A stretch of DNA of 64,000 nucleotides. Origin: Austropuccinia psidii. Lineage: Eukaryota; Basidiomycota; Pucciniomycetes; Pucciniales; Sphaerophragmiaceae. The stretch is from positions 44,793,967 through 44,857,966 of the forward strand of contig JALGQZ010000009.1 in assembly GCA_023105745.1 (NCBI GenBank). The letters run 5' to 3'. Positions 11,857 to 23,860 of the stretch are shown one piece after another. The translations under genes and the position numbers were made by a program. Every line of letters begins with the position of its first letter. Position 1 is the stretch's first letter. The notes under the pieces were generated by a model. It searched no databases, had not been told where the DNA came from, and saw only the letters and a list, made by a program, of their open reading frames with translations.

Positions 11857-13132
11857 GTGCAAGATGCCAAACTGTATAGAGCCAAACCTGCAAAAGAAAT
11901 GGGATATACAGCTGGAAAATCAAGTATAAGTATTGTCATGGTTAATAACCAAGCGGCAAAAGTGAACTTGGATACAGGAGCATATTGCACCTGTGTGGGT
12001 AACAGTTATTTAAAAAAAATTGTTCCAGATTGGCAAGAAATGCTTATACCAATACAAGGTGTCAAATTTAGTAGTGCAAGTGAGAGCATGAAGCCCCTTG
12101 GAATAATTGACTTAACACTCATTTTTCCTCACCCTTCACAATGTGTCAGAATTAAAGGAGAATTTGTGGTGATGGACAACTGTACTGGTAATAATTTCAT
12201 ACTTGGAGATGACTACTTGTCAATTTATGGAATAGATGTCTCTAACCAAAAGGATAGATATTTTACCATAGGTGACAATAAAAGACAAAAGTTTGGCTTT
12301 CTTAATAATAAAAGACAAATAACAGTTGTCAAGAATGAAGAAAAAAGCCCAGAAATGGATTTTTTGACTGAAAAGCTAAAAGAGGCAGAATTTAATCATG
12401 AATTAACAGTAAAAATGAAAGGAAAATTGATTTACCTCTTCTTTAAATATAAAAATGACTTTGCAACTGACAAAGAACCACTAGGTTCCATAATTGGACA
12501 TGAGGTAGACATAATTCTTAATGTAGAAAGACCTCATCCACCTCTATTAAGAATACCAGCTTATTGAGCCAGCCCAAGAGCTAGAGAACCTTGAGAGGTA
12601 CAAATTAAAGAACTAATGGACCTTGGAGTACTAAGGAAAGTAGGACATAATAAACAGGTAGAGGTAACTACACCTGTCATTATAACCTGGAATAATGGAA
12701 AATCAAGGATGGTAGGAGACTTTAGAGCTCTGAACACCTATACTATCACTGACAGATATCCAATACCCAGACTCCATGAGACATTAACACATTTATCTCA
12801 GGCTAAGCTCATAACAACCATGGATGATCTAAAGGGTTTTAACGAAAATGTCTTAACAGACAATTCCAAGAAACTACTAAGGATAATAGTCCACTGTGGA
12901 ATCTTTGAATATCTCAGGATGCCATTTGGTATAGAAATTGCACCATCCCACTACCAGAGGATGATGAATACCATATTTCCTGAAGAATTATCAGACGGAT
13001 GGCTGATTATTTATATTGATGATAACATAGTTTGCTCAGAGACTTGGGACAGTAACCTATCAAGACTAGAAAGAATCTTACAAAAAATAGTCCAAGTAAA
13101 CATGAAATTCTGTCTGAAGAGGTGTCATTTTG
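11857..13132 (+). pseudogene. pol: Protease and N-terminal RT of copy C, cut by copy G
   Basis: The protease active site is NLDTGAYCTC near 11964-11995, followed by the flap-side block LGDDYLSIYGIDV. A TGA at 12565-12567 and another near 12592 break the link to RT. RT is then open from 12616 with [55 protein letters not shown] and an intact YIDD (about 13012-13023). It ends at KRCHF where the Fam4 LTR starts; the last codons before the stop are LTR sequence. Confidence 0.85.
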
Positions 13133-14970
13133 TGTAAGATGGTACTATGAAACTGAAGATAATATTACTATTAATCAACAGTACTATGTGTATTCTTATG
13201 AAATGTAATAATAAAAGATTATTATAACCACAATTAAATAATTAAAGAATTATTTCTTTCACTTGTTAAACACTACTAGTGATTTTGACAGTGAGCAGTA
13301 ATTGTCTACAAGAATCAATTACAACAAGATTTTAATAATAAAACTTTTTTTATTAAAATGATAACATTATTTTAACATATAACTCTCTTTTTCAAGAATA
13401 ATTATAAATTTACTTCTTGAAGAAAGCTAATTATTTAGAGAGAAACTTTCAGAATTAATGTATTTATAACAGTATTACAACAGTATATAGTTGGATTATA
13501 TGATTTCACGTCTTTCTGATTGAGCTTGAAAGATTTAAAACACTTAGGAATAGCTTTAACTAATACTTACTTATTGGTAACAATGATTTAAATGATGGTA
13601 AGATGATGATGATTTGGAAAAAACAGCAAGAGGAGGCCTCTTTTAGGTCAACAACAGCTCACAGAGGCTTGCCATGGAGAAAACTGAAAAACCAGTGAGT
13701 GAGAAAACAATAAACCCTTTTGGATTATTTATTGTATCATTTGTTGTCATGTAAGATTATCATAATTACTTAATTGATGCTTTTATGTGACTACCAACCC
13801 CAATATGGTCAAGAATAAAAGGAGTAACATCTGTAAATCTTCTTTTCGTCCAAAATAATCATTGATTTCTCAAAGTTATCAATGTTATTGGCAATTTCAT
13901 CACAGGTTGCAATTACTGTGAATTTTGATAGATTCAGTGTTTCATGTAGAATAGTCAAAAGTGGACTGTAAGTAAAGCTTTTTATTCTACTAATAAAACC
14001 ATAGTTCTTTTTGGTTTTACGATAGATACGGCAGTTCTCCATTGGTCCTGAGAGGTTCAGAGAGATTCATGAAGAATTGTATTTTTAATGAATTTTTGAG
14101 GCTTTTACCTCATTTCTACGTAGAATTGCAAATATCAGTGTTTTACTGGTTGCTATGAGATAAATCAATGGATACAAGTCCAAAAAGGGTTTGAATTACT
14201 CCTTTTGTGTTTATCCATGGGAAATCATTAAGAATTTATATGGTTACAGGAGTCTCAGTAGCTCTTTAACTCCTTGGCACGTCAAAATAGCAGGTTATTT
14301 GCTATTTTCTTAAGATTTACTGTAGTTGTAACATGGTAACCAAGTTACCAAAGTGTTTTAGCTTACTAATTGGGCCACAATGAGCCATGTATCCAAGCTT
14401 TGGAGCTGTCCACGCCTCTGAGGCCTCAGAAGTTGGGTACCCTGGCTCTCTTTGATGTCTTTTATCCCCCTTGCCTATTTTTCACATCACAATAGAAAAT
14501 TAAGCTTAAAGTGAGATATCCACTTTGGGTGTACCAAAAATCCATGTACGAATACCACAATACTAAGTGCCCAAAACATGCATAACACTATTCTTAGTGT
14601 ATATGTAACATGGGATTTCTCACATTCCCATTATTTTGGTGTAAAATGAAGAAAAACAAATTTCTTCACGGATCTTTTATGTGGTATTGATGATGTGGTA
14701 TTGAAGTATTTTCCATTTTACCACCTCAAAGAGTTAATTTGAGCTTATTCACTCTATGGAGCTACCCTAGGTGAATTTTTGTGTAGAATCAAAATCTGGC
14801 CTTAAATCCATGGATTTAATTATTCAATAAAAAGGTACTCATCTTTTAAGAAATCAAAAATGATGACTTTTGGATATATGCATGACTTATGAGTTATGCA
14901 TAATTCAAAATTTATCTTTTAAGATAACTGTGGCCTATTTGGGTATGTAAAATATACCTCAAGGCTCACA
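13133..14970 (-). repeat. 3' LTR of copy G (Fam4), 1838 bp
   Basis: On the plus strand it begins TGTAAGATGG and ends GGCTCACA; on the element's own strand it runs TGTGAGCC...ATCTTACA. The minus-strand purine tract (plus strand TTCCCTCTCACCC) adjoins at 14971. It aligns with I's LTR (54646-56552) and with the truncated G LTR at 48348-48650. The 77-codon minus-strand open frame at 13809-14042 lies inside it and has no counterpart in the sister LTR. Confidence 0.9.
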
Positions 14971-14999
14971 TTCCCTCTCACCCAAAAATAAAACTTTAC

Positions 15000-16540
15000 T
15001 ACAATTTTATCAATGGTATAAATAATAATAGCTCCAAAGGGGCTTAATTTCCACTGTTCAACCTCTTTACATTACTCAGATCAAGTAATTTAAAGAATAT
15101 TTATAGACATATTCAGCCTTGTGACCTTCTTTCATGTCTAAATCTTCTTAAGAGTTTATCTGAGTCAGGTATTTCTGCTTCTTCGAGCCATTCATCTTCA
15201 TGGACTGGATTTCAATATCTGAAAAAATATTTTTTCTGATTTTTACCCCTAAGTCTCCTTTCTTTCATGACCTTCTTTGTCTTTCTGTCTTCATTCTGTA
15301 CCGCTGGTTGTACAGTTAAAGGAGTTTGGTTCCTCAAAGAAAACAATTCTTTATCAGCTGGTTGATAAGGTTTTATCAATCTGACTGGAAAAGTGGGGTG
15401 TTTATTTTCCAATTCACCACTCAAATCCGCTTGAACTGCATTGCTTCCATGTAAGGCAACAATAACAAAAGGCCCTACATAAGAATCTTTAAGTACCTTT
15501 GGGCCTTTGATATTATGAAAATCAAGGTTGAAACTAGAACTAAGTCCCCTTCTTTTAAGTCTGGTACTTTATGGCTCTTGCCCCACTTCTGTTTTGCATA
15601 ATCAAAAGCATCATTCATACTTTGTTTTACATGATGTTTTACTTTATGAAGCATTATCTTGAAGCTTGAAGCTGTAGAATGAATGTCAATAAAGTCTTTC
15701 CTCAGTGCGTCTGCTGGGAGTCTTGGATTCCATCCTTTTTCTAACATAGCAGGAGTCTGTCCTGTGGAAGAAGGGATTGATGTCTTACATGCCAACTCTA
15801 ATGCAGGTATAAGAGTGCACCAGTCATGGGTAAAGCCACCTGAGTCTTTGTATTCTAACCCATAAGCACAAAATCTCCTGAACATGTCTTCTAAAGTTTG
15901 AATCATCCTCTCTGATAGCCCATCTGTTTGAGGGTGATATGCTGTAGAGAATGATAACTTAGTCCCAAACAATCTATGAAGATTGGTCCAAAGTGCAGAT
16001 GTAAACTTGGGATCTCCATCACTCATGATATTCATAACTAATCCTGTATGAGAAATAACTCTACTTCATAGAAGAAGAGCTGTATCCATAGCAGTGTCAT
16101 CTTTCTGATATGGTAAGAATGTGGGAGTTTTGCTATATCTGTCTACAATGACTAAACAAGCATTATAACTCTTGGAATCACTTGGAGAAGTGCTGTGACC
16201 CAATCCATGTGAACAAATTCCCAAGGAGATTTTGGTTCTTACATCTGGATCATAAGTACAACTTTCTTTCCTGTACTCCTGTTTGCCTTTTGACATCTGT
16301 CACAGGTATGGCAATATTCAATGGTTTCTTTTCTCAAAGATGGCCACCATGCACAGTTCTTCACTTTCTCAAGTGTTCTGTCCTCTGACAGGTCTCCACA
16401 GTAGATGCTGTCATGGCATTCATGAAGAATGGTATTGATAATAAATCTAATACACAATGTCATTACACAACAATGTTTGGTTCTGTGATAAATAATCCCA
16501 TCAAACAGGTCAAATCTTCCTTCAGAATAGGAATTTTTTC
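15000..16540 (-). pseudogene. pol: Integrase and chromodomain of copy G
   Basis: From 16463 down: HHCC finger ECHD..YCGD..CHTCDRCQK, where the second His of the finger is Asp (GH in F, I and D). The first catalytic Asp region near 16190 is out of frame. The second Asp (SDGDPKFTS) and Glu (QTDGLSERM) lie in the open frame 16035-15475, with the GDLVLVST block. The chromodomain-like end (KKVMKERRLR, KKYFFRY, DEWLEEAEI, KLLRRFR) is at 15424-15100 and has a stop after FFRY. A non-coding stretch of about 100 bases separates it from the LTR. Confidence 0.8.
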
Positions 16541-16646
16541 AAACTTCATCCAGTGCATTGACTAAAGATGTATCTTTGCAATCTTTATCTAATAAGGAAG
16601 TCGAGATATGGCAATTGTTATCTTGCTTATAAGATTCTCTGACTCC

Positions 16647-18038
16647 TTACAAGAATTCAGTCCCAATATCAGTTATGTTAATCCCTTCAATTGGAATCTG
16701 TGTTTCATCTTCCAAAGGTACATAAGCTGGGTTATCAGGAGTGTTGGCTAATGCCCACCTGCTAAGTCCATCAGCATTCTTGTGAATTTTTCCTTCTTTG
16801 TGAACTATGGTCAGATTGACTCTATATTCTTGAATGGCTATTTGCCATCTCAACATATGTCTGTTGGGAGCTTTCATGTTGAGGAGTGATTTTACTGCAT
16901 TACAGTCAGTTATCATTTCAAAAACACTGCCATCAAGATAATAGTGTAATTTCTCAAGTGCCCATACCAAACATAAGCACTCCATTTGGCTTGCACCATA
17001 TCTGGCCTTCGTAGGTTTGATTTGTCTTGAGATGTAACAAACTGGTCCCTCTGTAGGTCTGTCATCAAGAATTTGGACTTGATGTAGGGCTGCCCCTAAT
17101 CCATCTCCACATGCATCAATGTACAATTTGAAAGGAATATTCCAGTCAGTCATGAGGAGTAAAGGTGCTTCTGTAAGAGCTTTCTTTATCTTCTCATAAT
17201 CTTTAATTCTCTCCTGTGTCATCTCAAATACAGTCTGTTGATCACAGATTCTATAAAGTGACTTGGCTAGAATTGCAAAGTCTGTCAGGTGTTGCCTATA
17301 GTAACTGGCAAACCCAAGAAAAGACATCATTTCTTTTTTATTCTGGGGTATTGGCTTAAGTAACACTGCTGCTACTTTGTTTTTGTCAATACCCAAGCTT
17401 AAACCAGAAACAACATGTCCTATTGTTTTGAGTTCTTCAAAACCAAAATTGCATTTCTTAAGTGAAATTTTCATATTCACTTCTGCAACTTTGTGAAGTA
17501 CTCTTACAAGTCTTTCAAGGTGCACAGACCAAGAATCGGAACATATGATAATATCATCAATATAAATGATAAGCCATCCTTCAGACAATCCTGTGTGAAA
17601 GATGGTATTCATCATTCTTTGATAATGGGATGGAGCATTTTTAATGCCTACCAGCATTCTAAGATACTCATAAATACCACAGTGAGAGATAATTCTAAGT
17701 AATTTCTTAGCTTTAGGCGTCAAAATGTTTTTATCTCCAACCATTCTTGACTTATCAATATGCCAGGCAATAAGGAAAGGTGTTGTCACTTCAACTTCCT
17801 CATTATAGCCTACTTTCCTTAGTACACCAAGTTGGATTAACTCCTGGATATATTTTTCCAAGGCTTCTCTAGCTCTGGGACTGGCTGGATAAGCTGGTCT
17901 TCTAAGTACTGGAGGATATGGTCTGTCAATATTAAGAGTAATGTCAACTTCATGTCCCCATATAGCTCTTAATGGTTCATTATCAGAGGCAAATGCATTA
18001 TTGTATGTGTATAACACATCAATAACTTCATTCCTCAT
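16647..18038 (-). pseudogene. pol: Reverse transcriptase and RNase H of copy G, with internal RT deletion
   Basis: A 463-codon open frame. RT blocks: [36 protein letters not shown], then directly [14 protein letters not shown]. Sister copy I and copy F have about 45 more codons here (FRALN...ALKGFHQ), so the block with the first catalytic Asp and its surroundings is gone without loss of frame. YIDD is present (near 17556). RNase H follows: [56 protein letters not shown]. The long open frame looks healthy, but the RT cannot work. Confidence 0.88.
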
Positions 18039-18600
18039 TTTTGGTTACAATGATGGATTAATTTGTGCTTCAACAAGCTTATTAGACACAAATTCCTCCT
18101 TATGATTATCATTTTTAGAAGATACTATTGATATTTGTTTTGGAATATTGGAAAAAGCCAATTTTTGTCTTTTGTTCTCTCCAATTGTGAAATATCTGTC
18201 TTTATGATTATTGATGTCAATACCATAAATATTCAAGTAATAATTTCCAATAATGATATGCTGAGATGTGCAATTGTACATCACTACAATCTCAGTTTTC
18301 ACTCTTATGCTTCCTGCTGGGTGTGGAAATACAAGATTAGTGTCTAATATACCCAAGGGGTACATATTGTTACTGGCACTACTAAATTGCACACCTTCTA
18401 TTGGTAATAGATGGTTTTTCCATTCAGGAAGTATAACTTGGAGATAATCCTTGCTCACACAAGTGCAAAATGCCCCTGTATCTAAATTGACTTTGGCTTC
18501 AATATAATTCATCAAAACTCATGGGATACAGGATTCTCCAGCAGTATAACCTTTTCCTTTAGCAGGTTTTGTCTTACATATCCTGGCATCCTGGATATTG
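18039..18600 (-). pseudogene. pol: Protease of copy G
   Basis: The aspartic protease segment NLDTGAFCTC lies near 18488-18460 (minus strand) with LPIEGVQFSSASNNM and the conserved IYGIDINNHKDRYFTIGENKRQK downstream. Relatives read GNDYLNIYG; here it is GNYYLNIYG. The frame closes at 18045 just before the RT frame opens at 18038, and upstream stops separate it from gag. Excises the mature proteins from Gag-Pol in working relatives. Confidence 0.8.
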
Positions 18601-20279
18601 ATCAGTTTGTAGCAATCTTCACTGTACTGTGGTAAGTGGGTATGGACTTCTGTGACCTCAAAGAAAGCTGTAATATTTTCAATGGGATATTCCTCCACTG
18701 GTGTGTCCTCAGAGATGGCAGAATCTTGATCAGATTCTTCTCTCTCTTCAGTACAATGAACTTCTTCAATAACTTTAACTTCATTGATTTTTGTCTTTTT
18801 GGTGCAAATGTTGGCTAAATGTGAAGTACTTCCACATCTATGACACTCAAAACAGATTTTTCTGGTCTTCTGTCCTCTCTGGGAATTCTGGAGACCATCT
18901 TGGATTCCATAGGGATTTTAGTCCAAGTTTTACTCATTCTTGTCCTGGTAATGATATCTTCCATTGCACTAATGTAGTCTTCTGTTGAACAGGGTTCCAC
19001 ACATCTGCTTTTGATAGTATTTTCCAGTTCTCCTGCACACTTTCTTAATATCTTCATATTAATCATAGTGTCAGAAATATCTGGGTGTAAAGCAGATAAT
19101 CTGTCTTTCTGCTTGAAGAACCAAGTAAGTGGTTTATCTTTCTATGAGCTAAAAATCGCTTTTCAAAAGCATTTTCCATTTTAAACCTCCAAAAATTGTT
19201 GCCCCATTTGGTAATCCCTTTACACTTCTACCAAGACAAATCATGTTCCCCATGATCCATCCTCATCTTGTAATACCATTTCTTTGCAGTTCTGGTAAAC
19301 AGAGAGTGTAATTTTCCCACTATGATTTCATCAGGTATATGAAAGTCTTCTTGCAACAGATCAATAGTCCTGATGAACTAAATTTGGTTATATTCTCCTT
19401 CACCAGAGAATGTTAGCCATTCTTCTAATTTTGGAATATCTTTTGCAGAGATGCCATTTTGTCCTAAGAATGGGGTCAAACTTCCTTTAACAGAAAGCTT
19501 TTCTCAAGTCAAAGGTGTAGAATGTCTTGGCATATGTGGTACATAATTATTATGAATTTGTTCTACATTGTCAATGATTTAATTCTTTAACTGTTGCCTT
19601 TCACTATCACTTTTTTCGAAATGGGTAGGAAACTGATTGGTATTTTCAACTATTTCTAAGACATGATCTTTCAGAATTTTAAGTTGATCATTCATTTTAA
19701 AAATGGAAATATCTTCCATTTCATCATTCTGAACCTGACATGTACTTTCAATTCTGTTACATGTATTAATAATTGAATCAATTCTAGAATTTGCCACTAG
19801 ATACCATTCAGATGTAAGTTTATTTATCTTTGCATCAAATTTACCAAGGGCTACATGATTATCAGGTTGAACAAAATGTATCTGGCTATTATTCCTTTTG
19901 AAAAGTTCTGTTCATCCTTTCCTGCTCTTTGGCTGTGAATTCCATTAAACTCCTGGCCATGTTGAATACACTGTCCACGGCTGAAGGCTCCAATTTGGGG
20001 ATCCTGTACCCTTGTGGGTAAGGACTGTGCCAATTGGCTTTGGCTTTGCCCTTGCTTTGATGGTTCTTGGGATCTCTCTGCTTCTTCTGAGGTCCTTTGG
20101 GCCTGTCCTTGGACACTTCTGGAGCTGGTTTGGGGCTGGTAGACGCCACTGGGGCCTCTGTCTCCAAAGCAGAAGTCATTTCCAATTGTTTCTTCTGGTA
20201 TATGGATAAAGGACTATGGTTCTTCAACCAATTCTTTATCTTTCTGACCTTGTATTTGCAAGACAATGTGCTCCAACCT
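18601..20279 (-). pseudogene. gag: gag and overlapping ORF1 of copy G (downstream of the F insertion)
   Basis: From 20279 down, the ORF1 frame is open to 19889: Pro/Lys-rich, ending with PYPQGYRIPKLEPSAVDS and MARSLMEFTAKEQERM, which matches the ORF1 end of copy F (PYSQGYRIPKIQQDAMEN, MARTMMELQKKEE). Gag proper lies in the overlapping frame. A helical segment is at 19797-19579, capsid remains at about 19450-19070 with stops, and the zinc knuckle CHRCGSTSHLANIC is near 18845-18800. Copy F's LTR begins exactly at the upstream edge. Confidence 0.75.
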
Positions 20280-22076
20280 TGTGACCACAAATATAAAAAA
20301 TTACATATTAATATAAATAAAATAAATTTATTTATATTATTAAAAGAAAAATCAAAATATAAATATAAAATTATATTAAAAATAAAAAATTAATTACAAG
20401 TTAAAAATAAAAAAACATTAAATTTTATAAGTATAAAATTACATTTATACTTGAAAAAATTAAGTAAAAATGAAATTTTAACAAAACTGTGAAAAAAGAA
20501 ATAAATTTGGAAAAAAGTTAAATAAAAATTATTATAACTTTTTATCCAATAAAGAAATACATAAAAATTATTTCACCATTGGATTCCTCATAAAAAATCA
20601 GGTGGGGTCACCTCTGAGTGAAATTCTTGTAACTCAACTCTAAATAAGCTTAAATTAAGTTTTTAGTATTTTCATGACAAAAGTTGAAAATCCTCAAAAC
20701 CTTAATTTAATTCACACCACATGTGGTGTTAACCATCAATTTTTGTGTTAAAATTGAGGTGTTGTGTTTAGTTTAGAAGTTATGAGGAATTGAAGTATTT
20801 TCAATTGAATTCAATTGAAATGTCAAAATGTGCGCGTGTATTACATAAGTGAACTTTGATTTACATATGAGGTGTCAATTATTACTGTATTGTACTGTAC
20901 AATTGAATTGAATTACATATGTAAATTATAAGTATAATACATGATGAGGAATTAAAGGAAAAATAAATTGGAAAGATTAAATTTGGGGGGGAAAAGGAAC
21001 TCCAGCTCTAAGGGGGAGCTAGACCCCCAAACTCCTTGCTGACAGGCGTGGGATGTCAAAATTCATGCAAAAGTTCATCACTTTTGGCCTGGAATTGAGT
21101 TACAGGGTCTGTGGACTCAATTGATGATGAGGTTTTGATACCAACTGGGGTAGTTTTAGCTGTTGCCAAGAGGGTAAAACTACCCTTGAGATAAAACAAC
21201 CATAGTAAAAACAGTTTTAACTGCTTTCTACGCCTCTTACACACATTCTGACGTGTTTTGAAGGCTCTAGGCCTGGTATTGCTATAGTAATGGCTGATTT
21301 AAAGGTCTAAAATGGCTAAAAATGGCTTAAACCAGCCCTTTTTGGTCTAAACCAGGGTTCAATGATGCCATAATTGGCTTTTCTGTTGTCGGACTGTTTT
21401 TCACGACTGAAAAGAGTAAAGTTTACTTTTGGAGTAAGAGAATTGATGGCTATAAAAGATTGTCTTCTTTGCCCCACTTTTCTCTTCATGTTAGAATCTT
21501 TTCCTTTTATTAATTAGTTTAAACACTGTTAAACCAATCAATCAAAGATTCCAACCACCATTTTTAAATAATTTTAATCCATTTAACCACGTGAAAAAAT
21601 CATTATAATCATTGTTTGTAACTCTTACAATCATTTTTACCCCTGAACCACCCCAAAAGTGAATTAAAGCATCTTTCATCACTGTAAACTTTATCACTTT
21701 GTTTCCAAATTCACTCTGGTCACTTTTGGGCGTGTTTTCTCTTTAATATTCTTTTTAAATACTTTGTTCTTTAATTAATTGCTTGCAGTTCTTTGCTCAA
21801 TTAATTCCAATTGAAATTGCTCTTGAAGAAATTGCTTTTGTAGCCTTAAAATATCTCTTGTAGAGTATTTTTTGGATAAATTTTTATTGTTGGTAAAACA
21901 ATAAATTTTTATAGTATTATTTTTTTATACTAATAAATTTATAAACAATAAAATTGGCGTGTTTTCTCTTAAAAAGAATATTCTTTATTATTTTTAATGG
22001 ATTTTTACCTTATACAAATTTAGAGGACAGGAAAAGTACTTGATTTCAAATCAAAGTTTCATATCCACACCTTACA
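20280..22076 (+). repeat. 5' LTR of copy F (Fam2), 1797 bp
   Basis: Starts TGTGA then jumps to CCACAAAT: 31 bp present after TGTGA in the 3' LTR are missing, with a GA repeat at both edges of the gap. Ends CACACCTTACA. It also lacks one copy of a 12-bp AAAATGGCTGAA-like unit near 21320. Otherwise nearly the same as 35871-37708. Confidence 0.93.
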
Positions 22077-22078
22077 TT

Positions 22079-22091
22079 TGGGGGCCCAGCC
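22079..22091 (+). promoter_or_regulatory. Primer-binding site of copy F
   Basis: TGGGGGCCCAGCC, two bases after the LTR. TGGGGGC is the known start of sites complementary to the 3' end of proline tRNAs. D, E and G have TGGGGGCCTGGCC at the same place. The match to the species' tRNA could not be tested here. Confidence 0.7.
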
Positions 22092-22225
22092 GTGATATTT
22101 TACCTGTGACATATTTTCTATACTATTTTTAAATCTTCTTTTCTTAAATTGAAAAATTTAAAAACATATAAAAAATACTCATAATTCAAAAAAGCCATAA
22201 AAAATAACCTTTTTTCATATTATAA

Positions 22226-22301
22226 GTGAGGCTTATATTTTTATTTCTTTTTTGAAATAACCTTTTTTTACTTAATTAATTGGCTTTTTCATTAATTTTA
22301 G
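22226..22301 (+). other. Candidate leader intron 1 of copy F; removal creates an ATG
   Basis: Donor TATAA|GTGAGG at 22226 and acceptor TTTTAG|TGTCTG after 22301, 76 nt, with a pyrimidine-rich stretch before the acceptor. The base before the donor is A and the first exon bases are TG, so splicing would build the start codon ATG of ORF1. The same A|TG layout occurs in D and E. Inference from sequence only. Confidence 0.5.
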
Positions 22302-23437
22302 TGTCTGACAACGTGGTAAGACAAGAAAACATTGAAACAGCCTCAACAGTCTCCAGCATTGTTGTCAGCCTGTGACTCAAAACAGAGCACCCGCATGACA
22401 TCCAACATACCATAAGTAATGGTATGAGGAGTATTGGACAAATATAGCCAATACAAGTAGATTATAAAGAGGAAACCTCCTCAAATATAATAAGAAACAA
22501 CAAAGATATGCCCTATCAAAGATAAGACCAAATAAGCAAAAACTCTTATTCTAGCCTCTAATCTAACTTATACATATTTCATGAAACCCCAACCAGAATG
22601 GTTTTTTTCTTGAAGCTCTAAGGGAGAGCTATCCAATGGTATCATCTATTCATCTGTAGCACTCCTAAATCAGGAGTTACCATTATACCACCTTTTTTCA
22701 CCAACAACCCCTCAAAGGTGTAGGAGGGCTTGTACAAAACTGTACAAAAGTATAACCAAATTAAAGATATAAACAAGAGCTTTAATTTGAGATACATTAG
22801 ACCTCTGTATCTCTTAAATTGACTGAGGGATCTTGGTTCAAAGGCTTAACAACCAAAAATACAGATATTCTGAAAACAAGAAAGTAAACAAACCCCTGTA
22901 TCTTTGGCATACACTCATACAACTGTACAGTGTAACATACCAAACTGTAGAGCTAATCAAGCCCTACAAAACTGTAGCATCAGAATCCAGATATCTTCCA
23001 AATTGGAGAAGATATCTGGCATGGAAGTTTTTGAAGCCTCATACTGATGTACAAAATTACATCCAAAAACTGAAAACCCTTATAACTTTTGCTATTTGAA
23101 AGAAGGGTAAACATGAAGCATACCAAATTGAAGAGCTCATTAAGCCCTTCAATTCTGTGCTCTTGGATTCTTGATATCTCAAAAACTGACTAAGATATCT
23201 TGGTTGGAAGTATTTTGACCAATACTGGTCTGTACCAAACCTGTACCAACCAGTACTGGCTCGATACTTAGAATAATGGTTGTTTAAAGCTTAAACCCGC
23301 CCAGAATGACTAATATTAGTCATCCAGACACTCTGGACACGTCACAATGGTGCTGACGTGGCCTGTGAAGAGTTTTTTCACCCTGTATTGATCCAGAATG
23401 ATCATTTGTGGTCCAAAAACCACAATTCTGACTATGC

Positions 23438-23551
23438 TGACGTCAGAATTGATGGTACAGAACCACAACCCAGCCTCCAGAGTGAAAATTTTCACTCTGT
23501 AGACGTGTGAAGAGCCTACCAGTCTTTCACAGTCCTCAGAGGAGATAAAAG
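23438..23551 (+). promoter_or_regulatory. Putative promoter of copy E: TGACGTCA site, palindrome, TATA-like box
   Basis: TGACGTCA (23438-23445) is the full consensus of CRE/ATF-type bZIP sites; TGACG/CGTCA half sites also occur at about 23340 and 23356. A perfect 22-bp palindrome (half-site CAGAGTGAAAA) lies at 23478-23499 and a TATA-like GATAAAAG at 23544-23551. CpG dinucleotides, rare elsewhere in the element, cluster here. Repeated in the 3' LTR (29313-29320, 29353-29374). Activity not shown. Confidence 0.5.
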
Positions 23552-23715
23552 CAGGTCTTTCCTCACTGGAAAAGACTCATCTTATCATGAATTAACATCC
23601 TTACGTAGTAAAACTGTCTTATACCAGTAGTACTCTTAGGATTATATTGATATAATTAAAATAATTAATTATTGTAGTGTTTCTTTACAGTCAAAGATAT
23701 TAGAGCATTGCAACC

Positions 23716-23766
23716 CAGGTCCTCAATAGACTCATCACCACTGTTACCACTTAGCAGTAGGACCTG
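23716..23766 (+). other. LTR hairpin with covarying stem (copy E, 5' LTR)
   Basis: CAGGTCCT (23716-23723) pairs with AGGACCTG (23759-23766) across a 35-nt loop containing CTCATCACCACT. Copies D (AGGGTTCT/AGAACCCT, 38999-39047 and 47214-47262) and A (AGGGCTTT/AAAGCCCT, 6845-6894) keep the pairing with other bases. It lies downstream of the TATA-like box, so it would be transcribed. Role unknown. Confidence 0.6.
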
Positions 23767-23860
23767 AAGATTTGATTTATTACTTTTTTGTGTGTCACAG
23801 TCATAGTGCTAGCTTGTATTTACTATTTTTAAGCTACTACATAGACTCACCCTGACATTT

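Larger units (their letters stand above)
10876..13132 (+). mobile_element. Copy C: Fam3 Ty3/gypsy element, internal remnant and oldest host in the stack
   Basis: Gag, protease and RT of a family close to but distinct from Fam2 and Fam4. Its 5' end is cut by copy B's LTR. Its RT stops at ...GTCATTTTG where copy G's LTR begins; uninterrupted relatives continue with GATTT (F) or GGTTT (I). The expected continuation is not found elsewhere in the window, because G's far end was lost in a rearrangement near 48650. Many stops and frameshifts show age. Confidence 0.85.
13133..20279 (-). mobile_element. Copy G: Fam4 Ty3/gypsy element, main part (minus strand)
   Basis: Read on the minus strand from 20279 down: ORF1/gag, protease, RT, RNase H, integrase, chromodomain, purine tract, 3' LTR (14970 to 13133). 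It entered copy C's RT; the left TSD would be TTTTG (13128-13132). The rest of G continues at 37714-37732 and 47383-48650, beyond the insertions of F and D. I established this by matching both flanks to the uninterrupted sister copy I (49140-49210), where the words AGAAGACC, GAGCTCTTA and GAGGTTGGAGC run on without a break. Confidence 0.9.
22363..23857 (+). repeat. 5' LTR of copy E, 1495 bp
   Basis: TGTCAGCCTG...CACCCTGACA. Same length as the 3' LTR at 28238-29732. The first bases are those of the Fam1 LTR, while the middle is different. By eye, differences from the 3' copy include three near 22489-22498 and single or paired ones near 22747, 22842, 22861, 22977, 23271 and 23332. Confidence 0.95.

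Noticed and set aside
13809..14042. 77-codon minus-strand frame
   Set aside because: Inside the 3' LTR of copy G and not kept in the matching LTR of copy I.
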